From: Sesamum alatum
Taxonomy: Eukaryota > Streptophyta > Magnoliopsida > Lamiales > Pedaliaceae
Length of the DNA stretch: 64,000 nucleotides
Reading direction: 5' to 3'
Assembly: GCA_034509735.1 (NCBI GenBank)
Contig: JACGWO010000005.1
Location: 10,495,692 to 10,559,691, forward strand
Under the pieces are notes generated by a model. That model ran no database searches and was not told the DNA's origin. It was given only the letters and a program-made list of their open reading frames with translations. Shown in pieces: positions 22,854-34,832 of this stretch. A program made the translations under genes and the position numbers. Every line of letters starts with the position of its first letter. Within the stretch, counting starts at the first letter, position 1.

Positions 22854-24735
22854 ATCAAGGCTAGGAGCAGTGGCCAAGCCCGCCCTCTCATCTAGGAAGG
22901 AGGTAGCGGCATCAAAAGGAGGATAGCCTACGACATAGAATTGGTATACACAGGTTTGAAATCTATGATAGTAGTATTTCAAGGCAGGGTCAACCAATAA
23001 GCTATAGAACTCTGGGGACTGCCAGAAGCCCTCCAACATTTCCCTTCCTTCCTCCATCTTTAGATAGGTGTAGAACAACTCCTTCTCACCTACTCCTTTT
23101 GCAGCACAACCTGCTCCGGGCAGACATGCAAGCTGGTCACCTCCTCCCTCAGGTGACGGATGCTCGTAGTATCCTCCAGATGAATTTGGTCCCTCTATTT
23201 CACCGCAAGCCTCAACCGGCGGTTGGCCTCCTCCAGTTCCTCTACCCTCTTGAGACAATTCTCAAACAAGGGGTCTACCTGCTCGAACCAGCTGAACAAG
23301 CTACCCCCAAACATAAACGCTTGCACATCAAACAAATCACTCAGGTTAACAGTTATTACATGAAGTGTTTATACATCTAACTACTTTGTGTAGGAACTTA
23401 CTTTGCTGAGATGAGTAGCAAACAAAGAGCTTGGACTTTGGGCGGGTCGTCCATACAAGTCCTATCCATGGTGGACTAGTCCCCTTCAGAAACTCAGCAG
23501 CACGGCTACTCTCGCCCTCCACCAGCAGCAGGGAATGATCCTCCTGCAAATACCAGTCAGGAATTTCTTCTTAACCGCCCTCTCTTCAGTAGGGCGAGGT
23601 GTCTTGGCTCGTGTAGATGGGAGGGGACCATAAGGCGCAAGAGATCCAGAAGTGTGGGGATAGGGTCAACGCTTGCCCTTAGGGTCTCCGAGGGCTCTTC
23701 AGCAAGGTCCACCGAGCAAAGTAGTCAACACTTGGAGTCTTGTCCACCTTGTCCTACAGCAATTTCTGGAACATTTTCTACATCCAACAGGTAAACAATA
23801 CACATATAAGCATATTTTCTAAAGAATTCCCTTGCAGTAGGGAAATAACAAGCAAAAGGTTGCAAGAGCGTATACTAGCAGTTGGATCCATATATGCCTC
23901 TTTAGGGCTCAACCCAAACTGGTTGAGGATACCAGGATGTACTAGCTTGCATGGATCAAAAGGAAAAACGTTCAAATGCTCTAGCAAGCTTGGAAGGCAG
24001 CAGATCAGGTCCGTGCAAAATATTTCACTTGTTTAGGAGGATTCACGGTCTACACCTAAGGAAACCTCCAAGGTGTGGGAGAAGAGATGAACAAATAGTG
24101 GCGTTTCCACTCTTCGCAAAGGACTCAATAGGAAGGAACCGAGCTTCCCCTCATGAGGTAAACTAGAATAAGCCAGGTCTTGCCCTTTTGAGCATGATGA
24201 AGAATGGAATTGGGCAGCAGAGGGGGTTTTCCCCAGGTTTCCACCTAGATGTAAAAATCGGAGAGCAAGCTAAAGGGCTTTGGGACTAGCCGATTTAATG
24301 GAGCATTAAATAGAGTAGCCACATTGCAGCAAACAAAAAAAAAAAAAAAACAAGTATGGAATAATGCAAGCCAGCCTCCAGCTAGGCCATATAAAAACAT
24401 AAAAATCCAGCAGAAGGGAGACTGGGGCGAGCATCGAAAGCACGAACCTGGATCACCAAATCACCAGGTATCCCGTACTTTCTTCTGATCTGCCGCATCG
24501 TCATCAGAAAATCTCAACCTATAAATCCTAAAGGACTCAGCCCCATTAGCAACTAGGTGGTCCTCCGTTTTTTTCCTCTGGCACTTCCCCTTACTATTTC
24601 GTTCCTCCTCGCTGTCACGCCCATGGTGGAAGGCAAAGTTTGAGGCAGCCGGATTTTCGCCCTCATCTCGAGAAACACCCACTAAGTCTATCATCACATC
24701 CTCGATTGCTTTCTCATCTATACTACCGGTTGACA
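22854..24735 (-). pseudogene. Antisense gene of G4, with introns, degraded
   Basis: Starts MSTGSIDEKAIEDVMIDLVG at 24735, next to the near-identical start in G3. It holds the family blocks EEWKRHYLFIS, PWRFP and FGLSPKEAYMDPTA. The first intron (23778-23875, phase 1) lies exactly where G3 and G1 have it, before KMFQKLL; the second (about 23321-23401, phase 0, after LFATHLSK) has its acceptor CAG changed to CAA. Between them lies QEDHSLLLVEGESSRAAEFL. The last exon (about 23258-22854) is rich in E and K and ends within the G2 LTR. Stops lie in the first exon region (24130-24450). Function unknown; same family as in G1 and G3. Confidence 0.7.
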
Positions 24736-24769
24736 TGGCAATCTGACCAGTGATACCGTAAACCACCAC

Positions 24770-25268
24770 ACCTGGAGCCCACCACCAGTGGACTTTGTTA
24801 ATCTCAATATCGATGGAGCGGTTTTCTTGAAGACGAAAGAAATTGGAGTGGGAGTAATCTTCAGGGATGAGAAATGCAATTATCTGGCTTGGAGATCACG
24901 CAAGTTCCCATTTACAGACGATCCTCTCCTTGCGGAGACCCGAGCTGCGCTTGAGGTCGTCAAACTTGCCCAGATGCATGGCTGTACCCGCACTATCCTC
25001 AAAAGTGATTGCCAAAACCCTCACAAAAAGGCTGCTCTTGAACGAGGAGGATACTCTTATATTGGCCGGATCATCAACGGCATTCGAAACTCATTGCGGT
25101 CATTTGCTAGTTACGAAGTGCATTTTATCCCTAGATCTCTCAATAATCATGCACATGTTATGGCTAGACACGCTGAACTTGAAGCAGATGGTTAATTCTC
25201 TTCCTCCTATTTTACAGTAATATATTGAGAATTTTTTCCTCAAGAAAAAAAAAAAAAGAAAAAACTCA
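24770..25268 (+). mobile_element. 5'-truncated LINE inserted in G4
   Basis: A short segment with a LINE-type RNase H frame and a terminal A-rich tail (about 25242-25265). It lies between the start of the antisense gene and LTR sequence of G4. Its 5' end is cut at WSPPPVDFVNLNIDGA. Flanks share only a weak 'accaccaca / ctcaccata', so the target duplication is unproven. Confidence 0.65.
24788..25195 (+). CDS. LINE-type RNase H domain, open frame of 135 codons
   Basis: The frame matches the RVT_3-like RNase H found at the C-terminus of plant L1 LINE polyproteins and in some host proteins. Residues fitting the active site are Asp in LNIDGA, Glu in LLAETRAALEVV and Asp in ILKSDCQN. The last site, usually an Asp in 'N..AD.LAR', reads NNHAHVMARHA, so one acidic residue is missing. 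The frame is uninterrupted but has no upstream RT; the Met at its start is internal to the original protein. It is a relic, not a stand-alone gene, and expression is unlikely. Confidence 0.65.
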   Translation: MDFVNLNIDGAVFLKTKEIGVGVIFRDEKCNYLAWRSRKFPFTDDPLLAETRAALEVVKLAQMHGCTRTILKSDCQNPHKKAALERGGYSYIGRIINGIRNSLRSFASYEVHFIPRSLNNHAHVMARHAELEADG

Positions 25269-25743
25269 CCATACAAAAATTTTATCACTTCACTATTATA
25301 CTTTGCCATTATTCTCCCTTATATTCAAGTTACTCGTTTATTTTATTTAGTAGGAATAATTACATTAACAACTCCTAATCTATGGTCCGTTTACACAAAC
25401 TACCCCAATCTTTTGTATAATTACATAAATTACCCATAACAGCTAAAAAATAGGAGTACTAAGGGATGTATGTGTAATTTTTCAAAAAGTAAGGGGTGAT
25501 TTGTGTAAATGATATTGATATTTCTTATGGGTGTATGTGTAATTATCCGAAAGGCAGGAGTAGTTTATGTAAACAGACCATAAGTTAGGGGATGTAAATA
25601 TAATTATTCCTATTTAGCAAGATCATTACTAATGTAAGCATCAGAGTATTAATCCCTCTTTGCAGGTCAGTCTCCCTTTATCTAGGGTTTTTTATGAAGA
25701 TCTCTCGACTTTTAGTACTGTTGTTGGACCCTAGTACACATCA
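25269..25743 (+). mobile_element. G4 3' LTR, 5' part missing
   Basis: Matches the last ~200 bases of the G3 LTRs ('ttcaccattattctc', 'gcatcggagtgttaacccctctttgcagg') and ends GTACACATCA at 25743. No primer-binding motif follows, so it is a 3' LTR. The first ~600 bases are lost and a MITE splits it at 25351-25612. Confidence 0.75.
25351..25612. mobile_element. MITE of 262 bp in the G4 LTR
   Basis: Inverted ends TAGGAATAATTACATT and the complement of AAATATAATTATTCCTA, with inner arms matching well ('tatggtccgtttacac' against 'gtaaacagaccata'). TTTAG flanks both sides (25346-25350, 25613-25617). A diverged copy is at 27394-27666. Confidence 0.8.
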
Positions 25744-25937
25744 TTTGTATTAGTGTTTGATGTTCATATATTTGGATATTTCAAGCCGCGGATACTGCGA
25801 TGCTATATATATGTATAAAGATAAGCATGAATATATATTGGTCAACGCTGGATGGATAAATTCTAACTATACAACTACAAGCTAACCGTGAAAATAGTGT
25901 TCTAACATTAATGAAATTGCTCCTCATGGAAAAGTAA

Positions 25938-26710
25938 GGGTTTGTTAGATTGGGGTGAAAAGTGGGAGTATATGTAGAAAGGGATGTATAAGAAAAGTTT
26001 TGTGCTTGGTTAGGGAGAAGAGATGGAGGAGAAGAAAATCAGATGTATATGAAGTTCTTTCGGAGTCCAATTTTAATTTCATTCAAATTTAGGCGAAAAA
26101 GTTAATGTAAAAAGACAAAAAACTACATATTTTATTTTTATTTACTATATTAGCTGTATATATAATTTTCCTCAAATTTTTTTCTCATCCCCGTTGATAA
26201 TACTGCTACATAATTTTTGAGAAAAAATAACCAAATCGTCGAAAAACTACTACGTCGAAGTCAACAATGAGGTACACATGCTTTTCTTTTTTGTTTTTCA
26301 AATTTTTTTATTGTTAATTTATCATTAATCTTAGTTTTATTAAACTGAATAGTTTTAGAATAAATGAGCAATACTCATTTTCATGAATATTTTTGTTAAT
26401 AATAACTATCGATCTTGTTTTTGTTTAAAGAATATTTTTTATTAATAAATGTTTTTATTTTTTATATACTAAAATTATGTTAGTATAATATTAATTTATT
26501 TATTTTGTAACATAAAATGAAGAGAAGGAATTAATCAGTAAAATTATAAAAATTAATCTTTTATTCTCAATCTATTTTTTTTCGTACTAAATAAATTGAA
26601 GTATTTGATACTTACTTTTCTTCCAATCAAACTAAACAACTTAAAGTAAAATTACAATTCTTTCCTCCTTTTCTACTTTCCCTTTCTTCTCACTTGAATC
26701 AAACGAGTCA
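25938..26710. mobile_element. Tourist-like MITE (probable)
   Basis: Flanked by TAA on both sides (25935-25937, 26711-26713), the usual target for PIF/Harbinger elements. The ends are imperfectly inverted: GGGTTTGTTAGATTGGGGTG and, on the complement, TGACTCGTTTGATTCAAGTG. A second inner pair (about 26000-26040 and 26600-26680) supports folding. No coding potential. Confidence 0.45.
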
Positions 26711-27393
26711 TAAAATCCTAGCCTTTTAATCAATCAGCACCAACTACTTATCAATAGGGATGATATCGGGTCTCGTTTGATGTGGATTTGCTAAAATTTG
26801 AAACTTGACCCGTGAAGATATTCTCAGACTAAAGACCTAACCTGCTGCCCCGGTCTTGAATTCCGCAACTTGAACTCATTAGACTCCATTAGAATTTTTA
26901 AAATATCAAAAAATAAACTTTTTTTTATAAAATAATACTATCTTAACTTTACAAATATGAAACAAAAATATTATTGAAAAATTAATCTTTCTTTCTCACA
27001 AATTTATATATACATATTTTAGATTATAAAATATTGAAACTTTCAAGATATATGTTGCTTATGTACATTAAAACTTAAAGTTATTTTAAATTATTATTCT
27101 AATCTATAAAGGTGTTATTTTTATATATTAAAAGACTAATTCAGGATCTAAAACACCAAGACCTGAAACCCATCCTGAGACTAGAATATTACTTGAAAAT
27201 CAGACCAAACAGAGCGAGTCCAAATCCAGACCCAATGTCATCCCTAATATTATCAACATCGACTCCCACAATAAGCTTTATCACTTCTCCGCCTATCTCA
27301 TTCCGTTTAGAATATGTTTAGATAAATTCATAAATTTTTCAAGATTTAAAAAACTTATAAAGCATAAATAAACTATTTTAATTTTAATTATTT

Positions 27394-27666
27394 TAGGAAT
27401 AAATATATTTACAACTCTAACCCATAATCAATTTATACAAATCTTTTTGCATAATTATGAAAACCACCCATAAAGGTTAAAGACAAGGATAGTTTGTATA
27501 ATGATATTAATATTTCTGAAAGGTTTATGTATAAGTTTTCAAACAGAAGGAGTAATTTGTGTAAATAATATTAATATTAATTTATAAGTGTATATATAAT
27601 TAACCAAAAGGCAAAGTTTGTATAAATAAACAATAAATCAGATGATGTGGATATAATAATCCCTTA
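27394..27666. mobile_element. Second, older copy of the TAGGAATAA MITE
   Basis: Starts TAGGAATAAATATATTTAC and ends with 'ataataatccctta'; inner blocks ('aaccacccataaaggtta', 'gtttgtataaataaaca') parallel the copy at 25351-25612. More diverged; the target duplication is unclear. Confidence 0.6.
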
Positions 27667-27982
27667 TTTATATTATAAAATTATCATTAACAACATTTCA
27701 TAATCTTCACTATAATCTTCAAGAGTTTACTTCTTAAAGAAGATCCAAATTTTTATAAATTCTAAAAAGATCTTACAATAATTTAGCTAGACACCCTCTT
27801 TGTTGAATGCAAGGCATCTTTCGAAAAGTCTGCCAATCATTATTACAATCTGGACGAAAAATTCTTACGTTTCGGAGCACAGAGCATTACCTACCAGGCT
27901 GCTAGTGTATAGATCTAAAGTGAGATCACATAGCAAACTACACACTACATAAGAGACAATCCACAAGTGAATATGAAATAAG

Positions 27983-27988
27983 TTTATT
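27983..27988 (-). terminator. Candidate poly(A) signal of CLPS1
   Basis: AATAAA on the minus strand, about 125 bases past the CLPS1 stop codon, a normal distance for a plant 3' end. No transcript evidence is available. Confidence 0.45.
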
Positions 27989-28112
27989 GTGTGTATTGTG
28001 ACCATAGTAGTATGGTATTCAAGATAGACATCATTCATCTTCCAACTTTTATATGTACACATATATGACATGCCAAGTTGCTACTTATAATTACCCAAAG
28101 GCATGTGTGTTG

Positions 28113-31100
28113 TCAACAACCACCACTGGCAGGCTCAATTGAGCTCAAAAGGCCATTGCCTCGAAGCTGCATACAGTGCTCTTCGGCATCAGCTTGAGCA
28201 CATATTATTACCACCGACATCCCATTGTGATGTGCTTCTTGCATGATATTCACAGCATTATCAAGAGTCATCCCCGGTATAACCTTCATAAGTACTTGCA
28301 CAACGTACTCCCTTTTATTGTAATTGTCGTTATGCAGCAGCACACGATAAGGTGGAGACATTTTCCTCGACTTCCTGGAGAAACAAAAGAAAGACTATTG
28401 TATACTTCATTCCAATAAATGGTTGAATCCTGTTTTGGTTCAACTCCTCATGCTAATATCATTCACAAAGCATTAAACTCCATAAAAGTCTAGGTGTATA
28501 TTTTAGAAGTGAGAAAATGGAATAGATGTATTCAAGCAACAAAATAAAAGACGAAAACTTCTACAAATAATGAGTGGATTAGATATATAGGAGGGTCTTT
28601 CTAGAAAGGCTCGACCCATATTGACCAAGGATGTCGTATTATATTGAAAACAATGCCCTGCCGGGTCAATGAGTAAGGTGATATCCGACCAGGCCTATGC
28701 ACAATAAATACATGCACTGATACTTTTGTATCCTACCCCAGCAAGTGTGCCCAAAAGTCAAGTAGGTTTTGAGTCCCGACCTGAACCTATTTTTCCCTAT
28801 AATTGGTTCAAAAACCAAAAATTCCGCAAGTCTTGAATTCACATCAACATCGAGCAATCGAGTTTCTTAAAATGAATAATGCAATTCTTATGTATTTTCC
28901 ACAACCAAATCACAAGAATACTTTACCAAATTCACTTAATAAAAGTTGATAGGCTTCCGGTAAAATAAAAATATAAATTTTAAGGGGTGCAAATCAACCA
29001 TCAATAATTTTATAAGTAATAATTTGAACCTTGTCCAAGTGATAACCATTAACTAATTAAGAATCATATCGGTGAATGGAAGAAAACTTAAGAACAGTAG
29101 AAGAATTAAGTATTCGAGCATATAATTTAACTTTGGCTCGAGTTTCCATTTGAATATCTGTTCAAATTAGATTTTAAATAATCCAAACATCAACTAAATT
29201 AAAAGAAAATCAATTTTGTTTAAGTTTTCTCAATTCTTAGAGTATCATGTTGAGTTTACATTACAGATGTTCTAGAAATTATACAGTTACTACGCCATCA
29301 AGAGAAAATTAATTTAGAGTTGCGACCACAAATCAGATATGGAAAACTCTATCTAATCCTGTCAAAAAATCAATATAGAGAAAAACATAATCATAATATT
29401 CACTGAAATGATTACAAAAAATTAAGATCAAAGTTGAACCAGTTGTATAGTAGGGATGCCAACCGAACCTAACCATTCTTTTTCTGGAATTAGACCAACA
29501 AATCAATATTCCCCACACTGCAAGGACCATTCACTTCAATAGATTCATCTTTTCTCTTCCTTTTCCATGTGACACTGGCCCTAACTAGTCATTCACATGA
29601 GAAAGACTGACCTTTTATCGATCCTTTTCAGGCAATAGTCAACAAACTACACACCAACTAGATCTCCTATGAACAAACTACATACAAAGACATGAAAACC
29701 AATGAAGTTTATTAAAATGAGTATTGCATTTTGTGTGCAGAATTAGGTGGACGAGACAAGTAAAACAGGTATTTCATTTTTTTCTCTTTCTCTAATGAGA
29801 CCCGGTCAATGATTTTATGTCAACTAGTTCATGGGTATTTTACAGTTTTAGACCTATCTAATATCATATCCACTCAATCAATTTTATTGGATTCAAAGTA
29901 TGAATGGCCTTCTACCCATTAGGTAGGACGGAGACCTAGATGAAAAGGTTGTTATAACACATAGCTGGTCTCTAGGACAATAGACATAAAGCCCATAAAA
30001 CTCCAACGTGTGGTGGTATTGAGGAAAATATAAAATCATAAGGCAGGTGCTTAATTAAAAGGTTAAACTATTAGCTGGAATGGTGTTTATCATTCAGTTA
30101 CGGACTGGTAGAAGAATTTCTCAAGATAACTACAGCTACAAGACATTGTCATAATTGCAAATACACGAAATACCACAGAATGAAGACAGGAATTTGGGGA
30201 CGGGGCCACATATATGTGAAAGTAATACTATGTGGTAAATGCACATAATCCAAACCAACCATTTGTTTGATCTTTTATTTACATCCCTTTTCATTCTTTT
30301 GTTTAGGCTATGGCATTTCTACACAAGGAATCCACTTTTCATCCATTGGAGAAAGCTAGCGAAATTGGACACCCTGGATACAGATTTTACTACCTACTAC
30401 TAAATTAGGTAGAAAGACATACGGAATATGGAAAGGATTTAAAATAGGGGAACTTCAACCATTAGGAACGAGGATAGGACTATAGCAACTAATTGAGCTA
30501 TAAGAGACCCCATAAGCAATATAAAAAATCTGATTAATGCATAATATTCAAATCATTCATATATATTCCCATCTCTTTCAATATAAATTATGTCTAATTG
30601 ATGGATCCAACTATATTTTTATCTCAATGGATGAAAATCAGAGAATCGGAGCTAAGATGAGCTTGAAACCCATCACTTAAATATCAAACCTTCAAGTCCC
30701 AAATCATGGAGGAAGGAAAAGTTGAAACTGAGAAGACAAAATAATCAGCGAGAAGACTTCAATGGATAAAACGTGATCACCCTTGTAAGTTAGACCTATT
30801 GGAATCTTGATGTGCGCACGCTTTTTCAACCATGACCCATTGGAAAAACTCTGCTCATATAAGGATGAAAATGAAGGATCTAAACTAAAAGGATGATTAT
30901 TGAAGTCTACTTTATTCCTATCTCTTAGAAAGAGAATATTTTGTCTTTATCTTTTTGGAAAGAGAATATTTAGGATTTTTACTTAATTGTAGGAGTCTTC
31001 TCCTCCCAAAACTAGGAACTAGGAAGGTTATCCAAAGAAAGGGAATTAGGTAAAGGGGGGGAAGAAAGATAAAGACTAGTAAAATACTCTCTTTGAAAAG

Positions 31101-33117
31101 ACATTTCCTTTTCTTATGAATAATGTGGGCCTTGGCCGCCTCATGAATATTCACCGAACCATCTTTTTAATTAGATTGAGCTTTGCATGAGAACAAGAGT
31201 GTGCCACTATTTTTACCTCACATGTTTTGCTTTACTCTGAAATACACAACGCATTAGTAGTAAAAGTCCGGTTGACCATTACTCTTTCTTGTAGAGAGAA
31301 CATGTGCTTAAGAATGGGGCATTTGTTCAATTCTCATGGTCAAAAAGCAGCATGGAATCCACATAAGAATTCTTAAATGGAGATAAGAAAAATTTCTGAC
31401 TCCAGTTTGTCTCAGAATCCATAGACAATCCTAGCAATTAATGATTGTGTGGTAAATCTTGGGATGGGAGGCATGCAAGCTTCCTGGTAGGAAAGTTGCG
31501 CCGAAAAATCATTCTTACCAAAAGAATAATGCATCTGTAGGTAGAGCACACAGGTCAGTATCTAGAAAAATAAGAGAAGTTTTAAAGTTGCACAAAATTA
31601 TCCAAGCACTGAATTATGGTCTAAAGCTTAAAGACTCTGACTATAAAACAACAGTAGGGTTATACCTATTTGTTGAGGTATAGTTTCATCTAATATTGTG
31701 ATCTGAGTTAAAGCATTTATCTCCTCTACAATCGGCTGAGTGTTCCTTTAACCCATCTGATTTATAACATAGGCAGCCAGGTGCTCCCCAGCGCTCAAAA
31801 GGCTCACAGTATCATACTTCCTAAGCTATTCAGACTGTAAGAGTTTTTGTTGTTCTCACTTTGCCTCCAAACATCCCAACTTGTCCATATTTAGTCTGGC
31901 AGTATCCTTTACAACAGTATGAAACCTCCAAAATTGGAAGATCTTATAACTTTGGGCAGGGAAAGAAGAATAATTGCCATCACAATGACAAATTAGAAAA
32001 ACAAAAACCAGAACTTAGCTTGTCAGATCTGAGAGAAGATTTCCACATAAGTTAAATCATAATGAAACTGATATAGAGTGGATAAGTTAAATCATAAAGA
32101 AACTGATATAGAAACCAAATGCATGTACTAAGAAGAATCTGTGAGTCCCAATCGTGAATTCTCACATTCAATGTCAAATAAATTTGTGGATACAATATGA
32201 TAAAGAAATAACCATTGAGGTAAATAACACAACTAGGAGTGCTGATTACCTAAAATAACAAATGAACCAATAAATGGAAACAATTCTGATAAAATGTAGG
32301 GTACAAGTTAGATATTATAAAACTCTTTAATTCAGATTAAAGCAACCTGGGAACTTCATGCTTACAAAGAATAGAATACCTGGTTAAGGTTTCGATATCC
32401 ATACCTCAAATCAAATTCAGACTCCCGGCCTGGAGTTGTTTTTTCTATTATTGGTTTCTCTAAAACTCCACCTTTCCCTTGACCAGTAATTGGCATTATC
32501 ATCAGTATGCTCCGGTTTGCCCATTGTCTATGAAGTGGGTATCTATCGCCTGTACACAGCAGTAATGCATCTTAAACGACACAGCAGTAATGCATCTTAT
32601 ACGGACTCATACTTATGACGAATCAAATGATAGATTTTATAACTGGAATAAACTCGTAAAAGAGGACGTTGGAGCATACAGATGAACAAAAAACAAAAGG
32701 CTGTAAAGTTAGCATAGATTGAATACAATTTTTCAATGGAAAACCAAGAGCACAGCAACTTCATGTAATAAACAAGTTAGTAACTATAGGAGGTGCCAAA
32801 GATCATTAGCATCAGCTAACCACATACAACTTTTGCTTTGTGACCAACTCCCTCCTTTCCTAATTGAAGCATGATTTTTTTCTGCAAGTTGGTTGCACAG
32901 TGTATAAGCTAAAGACAATCTGAGTATAATTGAACAGGTGACAGAATCCAAAAAAAATAATGAAGAACTTGCGATGTTTATCTCACTAATATCAAATACT
33001 TTTGTAAATGAAAAGCCATATATAGTATTGGTTTGTGTTATGATCTTTGTTTGCTGATAGAGTCAGTGTCTCATCACTGGACCTGGGTGCAGAAGGACTA
33101 CTCTATTTAAGCAGATA

Positions 33118-33149
<32 letters not shown>

Positions 33150-34832
33150 CAACAAGAGAAAGGGCAAGCACAAATGTTAAGTGATCTAATTGGAGCTTTC
33201 AGTTGTCTTCATTCAGAAGTTGGCCCAGATTTATTCAGGAAATGGATTGGACAGAACATCTCAAAGCAGTGCACAACACATATACGACATGTTAATAAAT
33301 ACTACAACTATCATGCTCATATACACAAGTATCCATGGATACACAAGCAATATTCCATTCTTTCTTCAAATACCGGAATTTATGTGTCTTATGTTATATA
33401 TGTAAATCTTGTACTAAACATCAAAAGATATTACATGGAACATATGAAATAAATATGGTCAGGCTCATTCCTTTCTTCTCTTACTATTTCTGAACTATTT
33501 ATATCTTCAAATATGTCATCTATGCACCGACATCATATGATTCCTTTCTCGTCATATAAGAAAGATAATGATATACTTAATGGTCCTAGAGAATCGGTTT
33601 TTCGTACAACAACCCAACAAAGTGAGTTTTGTCTCTATTTACAAAACTGTAAATGGAAAAGTCATTTAACTGTCATGCAATAGATTTATGAGAGGAAAGT
33701 GCAATAGTTTTCGTGCGAAATATGTTTATAGGATTTTAAGAGACCCCTAAAAATTCAAATTGTCACACTGAACATTGCAATAAGCTGTTGGTACAGCCTG
33801 ATAATGACATATAAAAAGGACTACAACAGTAAGTGCTGCTATGATGTATCTAAATACTTAAATACTGTCAATGCTTGATTCAGGATTATAGGATGATTCA
33901 ACATACTAGTTCAAAGGATGACAAGACTACATGCAACCTTTACCCTAAGCTAAAATCTAAGTTACTGGTGCCAACAAAATTGAACTTTGCTTCCATCAGT
34001 TCAAAGGAGTCAGTTGGAACATGCATGGCACAGAGCCTTAAAAGTGTCATGTTTATGAGCTAAATATGAACAACTATCCATCCAACCATCATGTTATTTC
34101 ATGAGATTTATTTATACTTGCAGAAACCACCTGGTGATCTTTATATCCCACAGAAAACGCAGATTTGTTCCTAAAGGAATATAAGTAAATCAAATTTAGT
34201 TACTTTTAAGAACTCCATGCTGCATAGTTTTTCCAAATAGTACCTCACTAAAGAAGAATTATTCTGAATCTGTGTGATAGTTTCAGAAGGTAACTACTTC
34301 CTACTTAGCACATTTTTGAGAACTCTTAATTCACTTAAAATTCAGTTTCTTCAAGGTTTGTTCTTTCCAGATTTAATATCTTTAAGATGTAAGCCAATTA
34401 CCCACAAATTCCATCTCACTCAAGAATACTTTAAATAAGCAGGGCATCCTTATAACTTCTGCAAAGATAGTCTACCTCGACATACGGCTTTTTCTAGCAA
34501 CATGATGCCCAAGAATAAAATTTCCTAAACAAAAAAATTGACTTTTTCACCTGTTAAATTTCCAGTTCACATTGAACTTCAACTAGTAAATATTTAGCAG
34601 AAACTGACGACAAACCGAACGAAAAAGTAAATCAAATAAAAGCACAACTGAATTTTTTTAGCAGCAACTAAATCATCAGATAACAAAATTAATAAATAAA
34701 GACAGAGGCGACACAACTTTTAGTAATTCAGAAGACTGAGTCAAGAAAGAGCAGAGATTAATTACCAGATGTTGGGTGGCAGATTTGATTAGGGGAAAGA
34801 GCCAGTCGTCCGCAACTAATGACGGTCTCCAT
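28113..34832 (-). CDS. CLPS1: Chloroplast ClpS adaptor, three exons
   Basis: Coding exons on the minus strand are 34766-34832, 32405-32549 and 28113-28374. All borders are GT-AG and they join in frame to 157 residues. Exon 1 starts METVISCGRLALSPNQICHP, typical of the transit-peptide region. Exon 2 ends with KGGVLEKPIIEKTTPGRESE. Exon 3 carries the ClpS core: PYRVLLHNDNYNKREYVVQV, VNIMQEAHHNG, and the end GLLSSIEPASGGC. ClpS binds proteins with destabilising N-termini and hands them to the ClpC chaperone-protease of the stroma. The N-degron pocket is recognisable (NDN, and His in EAHHNG); the second Asp of bacterial NDD is Asn, as I recall for Arabidopsis ClpS1 (At1g68660). The gene appears intact. 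The ATG is chosen because it is the first in the expected frame and matches the known plant N-terminus. Confidence 0.95.
28375..32404 (-). other. Intron 2 of CLPS1 (4030 bases)
   Basis: Donor AG/GTATGG (minus strand) splits an Arg codon, and acceptor CTCCAG/GAAG restores it. AT-rich, with no recognisable transposon ends or second gene. Short open frames inside have no family resemblance. Confidence 0.85.
32550..34765 (-). other. Intron 1 of CLPS1 (2216 bases)
   Basis: Donor TCTG/GTAATT and acceptor GTACAG/GCGA, phase 1 (a Gly codon is split). It holds an A run of about 30 bases (near 33119-33148) and otherwise unremarkable AT-rich sequence. Confidence 0.85.
33118..33148 (+). repeat. Poly(A) tract in CLPS1 intron 1
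   Basis: About 30 consecutive A residues followed by GCAACAAGAG. It could be the tail of a small retroposon read forward, but the upstream sequence (33060-33117) matches no SINE I recognise. Confidence 0.6.

Larger units (their letters stand above)
22854..25743 (+). mobile_element. Gypsy element G4: only the antisense gene and 3' LTR remain
   Basis: The antisense gene is on the minus strand and the LTR reads forward, so the element runs on the plus strand as G1 and G3 do. Everything 5' of the antisense gene is gone, replaced by G2. A LINE fragment (24770-25268) and a MITE (25351-25612) have inserted near the 3' end. Confidence 0.7.
25744..27790. other. AT-rich intergenic DNA with MITEs
   Basis: No gene was recognised between the end of G4 and the 3' end of CLPS1. 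It contains the two MITE-like elements listed separately (25938-26710 and 27394-27666). The stretch 26740-27390 has no structure I can support. Confidence 0.5.
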
